A stretch of 5,689 nt of DNA from CAYGLV01 sp964351025 (GCA_964351025.1 CAYGLV010000090.1:1-5689), one strand, 5' to 3'; positions 1 through 5,321 are shown, counted from the stretch's first letter. The notes: generated from the letters alone by a model not told the origin. Program-made: numbers and translations.

Positions 1-609
1 GCGGCGATCGTCTTCATCCAGGAGGGGCAGCGGAAGATCCCGATCCAGTACGCGAAGCGGATGGTGGGCCGGCGGATGACGACGGGCGGCTCGACGTACA
101 TGCCGCTGCGCGTGAACATGGCCGGGGTCATTCCGATCATCTTCGCCGCCGCCGTGATGGCCTTCCCGCCGACGATCGGGCAGTACTTCCCACAGACGCA
201 GGGCTTCGTCAACGAGCACTTCACGCCGAGCGGGCTCGGCTACATGCTGATGCAGGGCGTGCTGATCGTCATCTTCACGTACTTCTACACCGCGGTCCAG
301 TTCAACCCGGTCGACCAGGCCGACAACCTGCGCAAGTACGGCGGCTACATCCCCGGGATCCGGCCGGGCCCGCCGACGGCGCAATACCTCGACCGCGTGC
401 TGACGCGGTTGACGCTGCCCGGCGCGGTCTACCTCGCCGTGGTCGCGACGCTGCCGTCGATCTTCATCGCCTACGGCGGCTTCTCGCAGGCGAGCGCGGC
501 GGCTCTCGGCGGCACCTCGGTGCTGATCGCCGTCGGCGTCGCGCTCGACACGATGCGCCAGATGGAGTCGCAGATGATGATGCGCTCCTACGAGGGCTTC
601 CTGAAGTAG
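1..609 (+). CDS. secY: Protein translocase subunit SecY, C-terminal 202 residues (5' end outside window)
   Basis: SecY is the channel-forming core of the SecYEG translocon in the cytoplasmic membrane. The frame is open from base 1 to TAG at 607-609, so the gene enters from upstream; the ATG at 61 is internal. The first visible residues (VFIQEGQRKIPIQYAKR) match the cytoplasmic stretch before TM7 in SecY proteins. Four hydrophobic segments follow at about visible residues 40-57, 80-98, 141-161 and 168-184, fitting TM7-TM10. The IPGIRPG motif at 117-123 in the TM8-TM9 cytoplasmic loop holds the conserved arginine equivalent to E. coli R357, important for SecA-driven transport. The C-terminus (SYEGFLK) is typical. 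adk follows after 13 bases, the standard spc-operon order. Family assignment is secure; the N-terminal half is not visible. Confidence 0.97.
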   Translation, partial: AAIVFIQEGQRKIPIQYAKRMVGRRMTTGGSTYMPLRVNMAGVIPIIFAAAVMAFPPTIGQYFPQTQGFVNEHFTPSGLGYMLMQGVLIVIFTYFYTAVQFNPVDQADNLRKYGGYIPGIRPGPPTAQYLDRVLTRLTLPGAVYLAVVATLPSIFIAYGGFSQASAAALGGTSVLIAVGVALDTMRQMESQMMMRSYEGFLK

Positions 610-622
610 GGGGCCGCGCCGC

Positions 623-1201
623 GTGAACATCCTGATTCTCGGCCCGCAGGGCTCCGGCAAAGGCACGCAGGCCAGGCGAATCGCGGACGAGTACGGCGTC
701 GCGCACGTCTCCACGGGCGACATGTTCCGGGCCGCAATCGCGGCCGGCACGCCGCTCGGGCTCCAGGTGCAGCCGATCCTCGAGTCGGGGCAACTCGTCC
801 CCGACGACCTGACGATCGAGCTCATCCAGGCGCGTTTGCAGGAGGAGGACGCCCTCGCCGGGTTCGTTCTCGACGGCTTTCCGCGCACGCTGGCCCAGGC
901 GGGGGCGCTCGACTCGATGCTCGCCGCGATCGGTCGCGAGCTCGACGTCGTGCTCGAGCTGCTGATCGCCGAGGAGATCTGCATCGAGCGGATGCGTGGA
1001 CGCGCGCGCGAGGAGGGCCGCGCCGATGACACGCCCGACGTGATCGCGGCCCGGCTCGAGGTCTACGCGCGCGAGACGGTGCCCGTCGTCGAGCGCTACC
1101 GCGCGACCGGCCGACTGGTCGGGATCCGCGCCGAGCGTCTGCCGGACGAGGTCTTCGCCGAGATCCAGAACACGCTCGAGCAGGTCGAGGAGCGCAGTTG
1201 A
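623..1201 (+). CDS. adk: Adenylate kinase, short-lid type, 192 aa
   Basis: Adenylate kinase catalyses ATP + AMP = 2 ADP in the cytoplasm. The P-loop GPQGSGKGTQ lies at residues 7-16, the AMP-binding STGDMFR at 30-36, and the GFPR motif with its AMP-contacting arginine at 85-88. The LID begins at RMRGR (123-127) and returns quickly to DDTPDVIAARL, so the roughly 27-residue lid insertion, which carries Zn cysteines in many Gram-positives, is absent. This short form is known in actinobacteria such as Mycobacterium. The start is GTG, with AGGGGG at 608-613 nine bases upstream, and it gives the canonical N-terminus MNILILGPQG. The TGA stop overlaps the map start by four bases (TTGA), suggesting translational coupling. 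Placement between secY and map is the classical arrangement. Confidence 0.96.
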   Translation: MNILILGPQGSGKGTQARRIADEYGVAHVSTGDMFRAAIAAGTPLGLQVQPILESGQLVPDDLTIELIQARLQEEDALAGFVLDGFPRTLAQAGALDSMLAAIGRELDVVLELLIAEEICIERMRGRAREEGRADDTPDVIAARLEVYARETVPVVERYRATGRLVGIRAERLPDEVFAEIQNTLEQVEERS

Positions 1202-1974
1202 TCGTCCGCAAGTCGGCCGCCGAGATCGAGAAGATGGCGCGCTCGGGTCGGCTCGTCGCCGAGACGATCCGGCACGTCGGCGAGCACCTGCGGCCCGGGG
1301 TGCCGACCGCCGAGCTCGACGCCCTCGCCGAGGAGTTCATCCTCGCCGGTGGCGGCGTTCCCACCTCGAAGGGCTACCGCGGCTACCCGGCGGCGATCTG
1401 CATCTCGCCGAACGAGATGGTCGTGCACGGCATACCCGGCCCGTACGTGGTCAGCGACGGCGATCTCGTCACCGTCGATGTTGGGGTCACGCTCGACGGC
1501 TACATCGCCGACAGCGCTTTTACCTTCGGCGTGGGCGAGGTTGCTGCCGACGCGCAGCGGCTGCTCGACGTCGGTCGCGAGGCGCTCGCTGCGGGGATCG
1601 CCCAAGCGGTGCTGGGAAACCGCGTCGGCGACATCTCGCACGCGGTGCAGCAGGTGGTCGAGGCCGCCGGCTTCTCCGTCGTCCGCAGCCTTGTCGGCCA
1701 CGGTGTCGGTCGCTCATACCACGAGGACCCGCACATCCCGAACTTCGGTGAGCAGGGGCGCGGCCCGCAGCTCTCGGAGGGGATGACGATCGCAATCGAG
1801 CCGATGATCACCGCGGGCGGGCCTGACGTCTACGTGCACGACGACGACTGGTCGATCTTGACGACCGACGGCTCGCTGTCGTGCCACTTCGAGCACACCG
1901 TTGCGGTTACGGAGGCAGGGCCACGGATCCTGACGATCGCGGAGGACCGGGTCGAGGCGGGTCTGCTACGATGA
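1198..1974 (+). CDS. map: Type I methionine aminopeptidase, 258 aa
   Basis: Map removes the initiator methionine from nascent cytoplasmic proteins and is a dinuclear metalloenzyme of the pita-bread fold. All five metal ligands are present: D94, D105, H168, E201 and E232. The catalytic histidines H77 (in VVHGIP) and H175 are also present; these correspond to E. coli D97, D108, H171, E204, E235, H79 and H178. The TTG start is chosen because MIVRKSAAEIEKM is the standard Type I N-terminus and GAGGAG at 1187-1192 sits five bases upstream. The next in-frame Met (residue 13) would remove conserved residues. There is no N-terminal zinc-finger or SH3-binding extension, so this is the minimal Type Ia form. 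The gene overlaps adk by 4 bp. A possible promoter for infA lies over its last codons. Confidence 0.97.
   Translation: MIVRKSAAEIEKMARSGRLVAETIRHVGEHLRPGVPTAELDALAEEFILAGGGVPTSKGYRGYPAAICISPNEMVVHGIPGPYVVSDGDLVTVDVGVTLDGYIADSAFTFGVGEVAADAQRLLDVGREALAAGIAQAVLGNRVGDISHAVQQVVEAAGFSVVRSLVGHGVGRSYHEDPHIPNFGEQGRGPQLSEGMTIAIEPMITAGGPDVYVHDDDWSILTTDGSLSCHFEHTVAVTEAGPRILTIAEDRVEAGLLR
1964..1972 (+). promoter_or_regulatory. Possible extended -10 promoter for the infA-rplQ operon
   Basis: TGC-TACGAT reads as an extended -10 element (TGn followed by a TAnnnT hexamer at 1967-1972) at the very end of map. No good -35 is seen at 16-18 bases upstream; the nearest TTGAC-like string (CTGACG at 1930-1935) is about 31 bases away. 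Transcription would start near 1979 and give a leader of about 80 bases before infA. Based on motif reading only. Confidence 0.3.
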
Positions 1975-2023
1975 GCGGCCGCTGCGGAGCAGTGCGCTCG
2001 GCCGTGGCAACCAATCAAACCAC

Positions 2024-2046
2024 CCGCGTATACGAGCGCGGTTTTT
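2024..2046 (+). terminator. Terminator-like hairpin with T5 tract in the infA leader
   Basis: CCGCG (2024-2028) can pair with CGCGG (2037-2041) around an 8-base loop (TATACGAG), directly followed by TTTTT at 2042-2046. T runs are rare in this GC-rich window, which makes the pair notable. The stem is only five bp, so it may be a weak terminator for map transcripts, an attenuator for infA, or chance. It ends 12 bases before the infA start and just before its ribosome binding site (GAGG, 2051-2054). Confidence 0.35.
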
Positions 2047-2058
2047 GCACGAGGAAAG

Positions 2059-2280
2059 GTGCCGGACAAGGAAGAGAAGATCGAGGTCGAGGGCGAGATC
2101 GTCGAAGCGCTTCCCTCCACGATGTTCCGGGTGCAGCTCGACGGGGGCCACAACGTGCTCGCCACGATCTCGGGGAAGATGCGCAAGCACTACATCCGCC
2201 TCAACCCCGGCGATCGGGTGAAGGTCGAGCTCTCGCCCTACGACCTGACCCGCGGCCGCATCATCTTCCGACTCCGCTGA
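2059..2280 (+). CDS. infA: Translation initiation factor IF-1, 73 aa
   Basis: IF-1 binds the A site of the 30S subunit during initiation, together with IF-2 and IF-3. The protein is a single S1-like OB fold of the usual length (72-73 aa). Family landmarks are IEVEGEIVEALPSTMFRV near the N-terminus, the basic ISGKMRKHYIR segment (about residues 37-47), and the terminal SPYDLTRGRIIFR. The start is GTG with GAGG at 2051-2054 four bases upstream; this spacing is short, but no other start gives the canonical MPDKEEKIEVEG beginning. It is preceded by an 84-base leader, the largest gap before rpsK-rpsD, so a transcription unit may begin here. The TGA stop abuts the AGGAG used by rpmJ. The order map-infA-rpmJ-rpsM is the standard one in actinobacteria and many Firmicutes. 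Confidence 0.97.
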   Translation: MPDKEEKIEVEGEIVEALPSTMFRVQLDGGHNVLATISGKMRKHYIRLNPGDRVKVELSPYDLTRGRIIFRLR

Positions 2281-2287
2281 GGAGACC

Positions 2288-2401
2288 ATGAAAGTTCGTC
2301 CGTCCGTCAAGCCGATGTGTGAGCGCTGCCGCGTGATCAAGCGGCACGGGCGCACCATGGTGATCTGCACGAACCCCCGGCACAAGCAAAGGCAGGGCTG
2401 A
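2288..2401 (+). CDS. rpmJ: 50S ribosomal protein L36, zinc-binding (C+) form, 37 aa
   Basis: L36 is the smallest 50S protein and binds 23S rRNA. The 37-codon frame begins MKVRPSVKPMCERC and ends NPRHKQRQG, the full family length. The zinc ligands C11, C14, C27 and H32 are all present (CxxC, then C and H), so this is the zinc-containing form rather than the zinc-free paralogue made under zinc starvation. It starts with ATG, one of only two ATG starts in the window, with AGGAG at 2280-2284 overlapping the infA stop codon. The intergenic gap is seven bases, and rpsM follows after one base. The gene is short enough to be missed by length-filtered gene callers, but the identity is clear. Confidence 0.96.
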   Translation: MKVRPSVKPMCERCRVIKRHGRTMVICTNPRHKQRQG

Positions 2402-2402
2402 A

Positions 2403-2774
2403 TTGGCGCGAATCGCTGGAGTGAACCTGCCGAACCAGAAGCGTCTGGAAGTCGGCTTGACCTACATCTACGGCATCGGGCAGCCGGCTGCGCGCCAGAT
2501 CTGCGCCGCGCTCGGCCTCTCCGCCGACACCAAGATTCGCGACCTCACCGACGAGGAGATCACGAAGCTCCGCGCGCACATCGACACGCTTCAGGTCGAG
2601 GGTGACCTGCGGCGTGAGCGCTCGCAGGCGATCAAGCGCCTGTCCGAGATCGGCTGCTATCGCGGTGTGCGCCACCGTCGTGGGCTTCCGGTGAACGGGC
2701 AGCGGACGAAGACGAACGCGCGCACACGCAAGGGCCCGAAGAAGACCGTCGGCCGCGGGAAGAAGGCGAAGTAA
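2403..2774 (+). CDS. rpsM: 30S ribosomal protein S13, 123 aa
   Basis: S13 sits in the head of the 30S subunit and contacts the P-site tRNA and the 50S subunit through intersubunit bridges. The N-terminal MARIAGVNLPNQKRLEVGLT contains the family start, and YIYGIG at 21-26 lies in the helix-two-turn-helix region. The C-terminal signature CYRGVRHRRGLPVNGQRT occupies about 85-102, with N98 where many S13 proteins have Arg. The tail is a very basic extension (RTRKGPKKTVGRGKKAK) that reaches the tRNA in known structures. The start is TTG, with weak upstream options AAAGG (2388-2392) or CAGGG (2393-2397). The stop TAA shares one base with the rpsK ATG (TAATG), so re-initiation coupling is likely. 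Confidence 0.97.
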   Translation: MARIAGVNLPNQKRLEVGLTYIYGIGQPAARQICAALGLSADTKIRDLTDEEITKLRAHIDTLQVEGDLRRERSQAIKRLSEIGCYRGVRHRRGLPVNGQRTKTNARTRKGPKKTVGRGKKAK

Positions 2775-3178
2775 TGGCGCCTCCTCGCAAGCCGGCGGCC
2801 AGAGGTCGCGTGCGTCGCCGCGTCAAGAAGAACATCGCGATCGGCCAGGCGCACATCAAGACGTCGTTCAACAACACGATCGTCGCCCTGACCGACAAGG
2901 AGGGCAACGTGATCGCGTGGGAGTCGGCCGGGTCCGCGGGCTTCAAGGGCTCGCGCAAGTCGACGCCGTTCGCCGCGCAGGTCACCGCCGACTCGTGCGC
3001 CCGCAAGGGCATGGAGCACGGCCTGCAGAAGGTCGAGGTCTTCGTCAAAGGCCCCGGCTCGGGCCGCGAGACCGCGATCCGCTCGCTGCAGGCGGCCGGG
3101 CTCGAGATCATCGGCGTCAAAGACGTCTCGCCCCAGGCCCACAACGGCGTGCGCCAGCGCAAGCGGAGGCGTGTCTAG
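2774..3178 (+). CDS. rpsK: 30S ribosomal protein S11, 134 aa
   Basis: S11 is part of the 30S platform, near the Shine-Dalgarno-anti-Shine-Dalgarno helix. Core family segments are IAIGQAHIKTSFNNTIVALT (21-40), SAGSAGFKGSRKSTPFAAQ (51-69) and VFVKGPGSGRETAIRSL (89-105). The HNG at 123-125, where E. coli S11 carries a modified asparagine, is kept. The following tail reads VRQRKRRRV, whereas most S11 proteins have CRPPK-type residues there, so the end is divergent. It starts with ATG in a TAATG overlap with rpsM, with AGAAGG (2761-2766) seven bases upstream. Codons 21-60 all end in G or C, a useful contrast with the interval that follows. The last codon and the TAG stop form part of the left arm of the inverted repeat before rpsD. 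Confidence 0.97.
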   Translation: MAPPRKPAARGRVRRRVKKNIAIGQAHIKTSFNNTIVALTDKEGNVIAWESAGSAGFKGSRKSTPFAAQVTADSCARKGMEHGLQKVEVFVKGPGSGRETAIRSLQAAGLEIIGVKDVSPQAHNGVRQRKRRRV

Positions 3179-3190
3179 TGGCTCTCCTGG
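3175..3190 (+). repeat. Left arm of 16-bp inverted repeat
   Basis: CTAGTGGCTCTCCTGG is the exact reverse complement of 3327-3342. It starts in the last sense codon of rpsK and contains an anti-Shine-Dalgarno-like CTCCT. Its first eight bases (CTAGTGGC) also recur in direct orientation at 3339-3346. Confidence 0.95.
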
Positions 3191-3243
3191 CAACAGTTAG
3201 AGCGCCTCTGACGCGCGACCCGCGGCGCATTGCGTCGTCCTCA

Positions 3244-3275
3244 GCCGCGCCCGGGCTTGCTAGCCCGTCCGCGGC
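3244..3275 (+). other. Internal GC-rich hairpin of the rpsK-rpsD element
   Basis: GCCGCG (3244-3249) pairs with CGCGGC (3270-3275), and CGGGCT (3252-3257) pairs with AGCCCG (3262-3267). The halves are separated by a symmetric 2x2 internal loop and capped by the four-base loop TGCT. Twelve Watson-Crick pairs in 32 bases make this the most stable-looking local fold inside the element. Function unknown. Confidence 0.6.
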
Positions 3276-3326
3276 CTGCGTCCTAGCACTGCTTGCGTCT
3301 CACACGCCAGAGACGCGAAACCGTCA

Positions 3327-3342
3327 CCAGGAGAGCCACTAG
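3327..3342 (-). repeat. Right arm of 16-bp inverted repeat, containing the rpsD ribosome binding site
   Basis: CCAGGAGAGCCACTAG pairs perfectly with 3175-3190. AGGAG at 3329-3333 is eight bases from the GTG at 3342 and is the only good ribosome binding site for rpsD. Pairing does not extend beyond 16 bp on either side. Confidence 0.95.
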
Positions 3343-3962
3343 TGGCCCGCGATCTCGGCCCCAAGTGCCGCCTTTGCCGCCGTGAGGGGATGAAGCTCTT
3401 CCTCAAGGGTGAGCGCTGCCTGACGGAGAAGTGCGCAATCGAGCGCCGCAGCTACCCGCCGGGTGAGCATGGCCGCGGCCGCATCAAGCAGAGCGAGTAC
3501 CTGCTGCAGCTCCGCGAGAAGCAGAAGGCACGCCGCTTCTACGGCCTGTTGGAGAAGCAGTTCCGCAACACGTACGAGAAGGCGGCCAAGGGCTCGGGCA
3601 TCACCGGCGAGACACTGCTGCGGATGCTCGAGACGAGGCTCGACAACGTCGTCTGTCGGCTCGGCTTCGCGGGCTCGCGCGCCCAGGCTCGCCAGTTCGT
3701 CCGTCATGGGCACTTCCACGTCAACGGGCGCCGGGTCAACATCCCGAGCTACAGCGTCAAGCCCAACGACATCATCACCATGAAGCCGGGCAGCCCGGCC
3801 GAGCCTGCGATCCGGGACGCCACTGACCTCACTGCCTCGGTCGCTCCCTGGCTCCAGGCCGACCACGAGGGCCTCACCGGCAAGGTGCTGAAGTGGCCCG
3901 AGCGCGCGGAGATCGACACGCCCGTTCAGGAATCGCTCATCGTCGAGCTCTACTCGAAGTAA
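3342..3962 (+). CDS. rpsD: 30S ribosomal protein S4, zinc-binding (C+) form, 206 aa
   Basis: S4 nucleates 30S assembly on the 16S rRNA 5' domain and, in E. coli and Bacillus, represses its own mRNA. The N-terminal domain carries C9, C12, C26 and C31 (CxxC-x13-CxxxxC), a zinc-binding form like that of Thermus S4. The S4 RNA-binding domain spans about 96-150 (ETRLDNVVCRLGFAGSRAQA through NGRRVNIPSYSVKPNDII). The C-terminus (ESLIVELYSK) is canonical. The GTG start gives the family beginning MARDLGPKCRLCRR and has AGGAG at 3329-3333 eight bases upstream; that site and the first base of the start codon lie in the right arm of the inverted repeat. It is the only ribosomal gene here separated from its predecessor by a long interval. 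rpoA follows after 14 bases. Confidence 0.97.
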   Translation: MARDLGPKCRLCRREGMKLFLKGERCLTEKCAIERRSYPPGEHGRGRIKQSEYLLQLREKQKARRFYGLLEKQFRNTYEKAAKGSGITGETLLRMLETRLDNVVCRLGFAGSRAQARQFVRHGHFHVNGRRVNIPSYSVKPNDIITMKPGSPAEPAIRDATDLTASVAPWLQADHEGLTGKVLKWPERAEIDTPVQESLIVELYSK

Positions 3963-3963
3963 C

Positions 3964-3970
3964 GAAAGGA
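3964..3970 (+). promoter_or_regulatory. Ribosome binding site that selects the TTG start of rpoA
   Basis: GAAAGGA lies six bases before TTG at 3977, an ideal distance. The competing ATG at 3998 has no comparable site at a suitable distance, and a start upstream near 3893 would lie inside rpsD. Confidence 0.7.
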
Positions 3971-3976
3971 TCGGAT

Positions 3977-4945
3977 TTGGCTACTCGCACGAGTTTGATG
4001 GACTTCCAGGTGCCGAAGATCGTCCACGAGGACGTGACCGAGAACCGGGGCGTTTTCGCGATCGAGCCGCTCGACCGGGGCTTCGGCTACACGTTCGGGA
4101 ACTCGCTGCGCCGCGTGCTGCTCTCGTCGCTCGAGGGCGCCGCCGTCACGGCCGTCAAGATCGAGGGCGTCGCGCACGAGTTCACGACATTGCCGGGCGT
4201 TCGCGAGGACGTGACCGACATCATCCTCAACCTCAAGAACCTGATCTGCCGGCTCCACGGCGAGTCGCCCGAGATCGAGGTGCACATCGCCAAGAAGGGG
4301 GCGGGCCTCATCACCGCCGCTGATGTCGAAGCGCCGGCCGACCTCGAGATCCTCAACCCCGAGCTCGAGCTCGCGCACTTGTCAGACAAGGGCAAGCTCG
4401 AGATGACGCTGACGATCGGGCGCGGGCGCGGCTATGTTCCGGCCGAGCTCAACCGCGGGCCGGAGACGACCATCGGAGTGATCCCGATCGATTCGATCTT
4501 CTCGCCGGTACGGCGCGTCTCCTACGACGTCGAGGCCGCCCGCGTCGGGCAGCGCACCGACTTCGACAAGCTCGTCCTCGACGTGACGACCGACGGCTCG
4601 GTCGAGCCGCGCGACGCGATCGCCGAGGCAGCCGAGATCCTGATCCGCCAGCTCGCCATCTTCACCGACCTCGACAGGATGGAGGGCTTCGGCGAGACAG
4701 CCGGAGAGACCGCCGCCGGTGAGGCGCCGACCGCGCACGGGATGGAGAACTTCCCGATCGAGGAGCTCGAGCTCGGCGTCCGCTCGTACAACTGCTTGAA
4801 GCGTGTGGGCATCGAGACGATCGGTGACTTGATCTCGAAGAGCGAGGACGAGCTGGCGTCGATCCCGAACTTCGGCAAGAAGTCGATCGAGGAAGTCAAG
4901 GAGACGCTTGCCACCCACGGCCTCACCCTCCGGGGCGAGGAATAG
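3977..4945 (+). CDS. rpoA: DNA-directed RNA polymerase subunit alpha, 322 aa
   Basis: Alpha dimerises to start RNA polymerase assembly and contacts promoter UP elements and activators. The N-terminal domain spans about residues 8-235, with the dimerisation and beta-contact segment RGFGYTFGNSLRRVLLSSLE (34-53) and KIEGVAHEFTTLPGV (61-75). A flexible linker rich in Gly, Ala, Thr and Glu follows (about 236-258). The C-terminal domain (about 260-320) has VRSYNCLKRVGIETIGDL and PNFGKKS; R269, N272, C273, K275 and G300 match E. coli residues R265, N268, C269, K271 and G296 of the DNA-binding face. TTG at 3977 is preferred because of the ribosome binding site at 3964-3970; ATG at 3998 would give 315 aa (MDFQVPKIV) and cannot be fully excluded. 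The stop TAG overlaps GGAGG used by rplQ. Confidence 0.96.
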   Translation: MATRTSLMDFQVPKIVHEDVTENRGVFAIEPLDRGFGYTFGNSLRRVLLSSLEGAAVTAVKIEGVAHEFTTLPGVREDVTDIILNLKNLICRLHGESPEIEVHIAKKGAGLITAADVEAPADLEILNPELELAHLSDKGKLEMTLTIGRGRGYVPAELNRGPETTIGVIPIDSIFSPVRRVSYDVEAARVGQRTDFDKLVLDVTTDGSVEPRDAIAEAAEILIRQLAIFTDLDRMEGFGETAGETAAGEAPTAHGMENFPIEELELGVRSYNCLKRVGIETIGDLISKSEDELASIPNFGKKSIEEVKETLATHGLTLRGEE

Positions 4946-4958
4946 GAGGCACGACGGG

Positions 4959-5321
4959 GTGCGGCACCAGCGCGCAGGCAAGAAGCTCGGGCGCGATTCG
5001 AGCCATCGCAAGGCGCTCTACTCGAACCTCACCGGCGCGCTGATCGCGCACGGGCGGATCGAGACGACCGAGGCGAAGGCCAAGGCCGTCAAGCCGTTCG
5101 CGGAGAAGATGATCACGCTCGGCAAGCGCGGCGACCTCGCCGCGCGCCGGCAGGCGCTCGCGCAGCTGCGCTCGCAGGATGTCGTCCACCGGCTCTTCGC
5201 CGACGTGGCGCCGCGCTTCGCGGAGCGGCCGGGCGGCTACACGCGGATCGTCAAGCTCGGGCCGCGCCAGGGCGACGCGGCCGACATGGTCTTCCTCGAG
5301 CTCATAGACCACACGCCCTGA
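4959..5321 (+). CDS. rplQ: 50S ribosomal protein L17, 120 aa
   Basis: L17 is a 50S protein near the peptide exit tunnel. The beginning MRHQRAGKKLGRDSSHRKAL (1-20) is the family signature and fixes the GTG start, with GGAGG (4945-4949) nine bases upstream overlapping the rpoA stop codon. The IETTEAKAKAVKPFAEKMIT segment (34-53) and the GGYTRIVKLGPRQGDAADM region (92-110) are also diagnostic. At 120 aa it is of the compact bacterial type and lacks the long acidic or lysine-rich C-terminal extension common in Streptomyces and Mycobacterium. It is the last gene of the alpha operon here; no truA follows immediately. The TGA stop lies inside the outer stem of the dyad at 5315-5392. Confidence 0.97.
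   Translation: MRHQRAGKKLGRDSSHRKALYSNLTGALIAHGRIETTEAKAKAVKPFAEKMITLGKRGDLAARRQALAQLRSQDVVHRLFADVAPRFAERPGGYTRIVKLGPRQGDAADMVFLELIDHTP

Larger units (their letters stand above)
3175..3342 (+). promoter_or_regulatory. Structured rpsK-rpsD intergenic element closed by a perfect 16-bp inverted repeat
   Basis: The left arm (3175-3190) and right arm (3327-3342) are exact reverse complements over 16 bp. The left arm covers the rpsK stop codon and contains CTCCT (3184-3188); the right arm contains the rpsD ribosome binding site AGGAG (3329-3333) and reaches the first base of its GTG start. Paired in mRNA, the arms would hide the rpsD initiation region. Inside, further hairpins can be drawn by hand: 3196-3212 (7 bp with one U-G, triloop), 3244-3275 (6 bp, 2x2 internal loop, 6 bp, UGCU loop) and 3293-3318 (9 bp with one U-G, 8-base loop). 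The same layout also fits a small insertion with terminal inverted repeats flanked by a duplicated CTAG or TA. The structure is seen directly; its role is inferred. Confidence 0.7.

Noticed and set aside
2006..2034. TATACG at 2029-2034 as a -10 box for infA
   Set aside because: The conserved final T is missing, no -35 fits, and these bases form the loop of the CCGCG/CGCGG hairpin; the TACGAT at 1967 is the better candidate.
1971..2291. ATG at 1971 (ATGA overlap with the map stop) opening a frame across the infA leader and infA
   Set aside because: It runs out of frame through most of infA, whose product is unmistakable, and its translation is Arg/Gly-rich low-complexity sequence typical of a shadow frame in GC-rich DNA.
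3175..3250. tRNA-like D-arm reading of GTTAGAGCGCC after the rpsK stop
   Set aside because: The loop between GCTCT and AGAGC is too long, and no matching anticodon stem, T-arm or acceptor stem can be drawn.
3893..3976. Longer rpoA frame starting inside rpsD at 3893
   Set aside because: It would overlap rpsD by about 70 bases, and the added residues do not resemble an alpha N-terminus; the TTG at 3977 has a well-placed ribosome binding site.
4908..4958. Longer L17 frame starting inside rpoA at 4908
   Set aside because: L17 proteins begin at MRH, matching GTG 4959 with GGAGG nine bases upstream; the extra residues are a shadow of rpoA.
464..5312. Many long open frames on the - strand across the window
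   Set aside because: All lie opposite recognised conserved genes, and their translations are Arg/Ala/Asp-rich strings without recognisable domains, as expected for strongly G/C-ending codons read in reverse.
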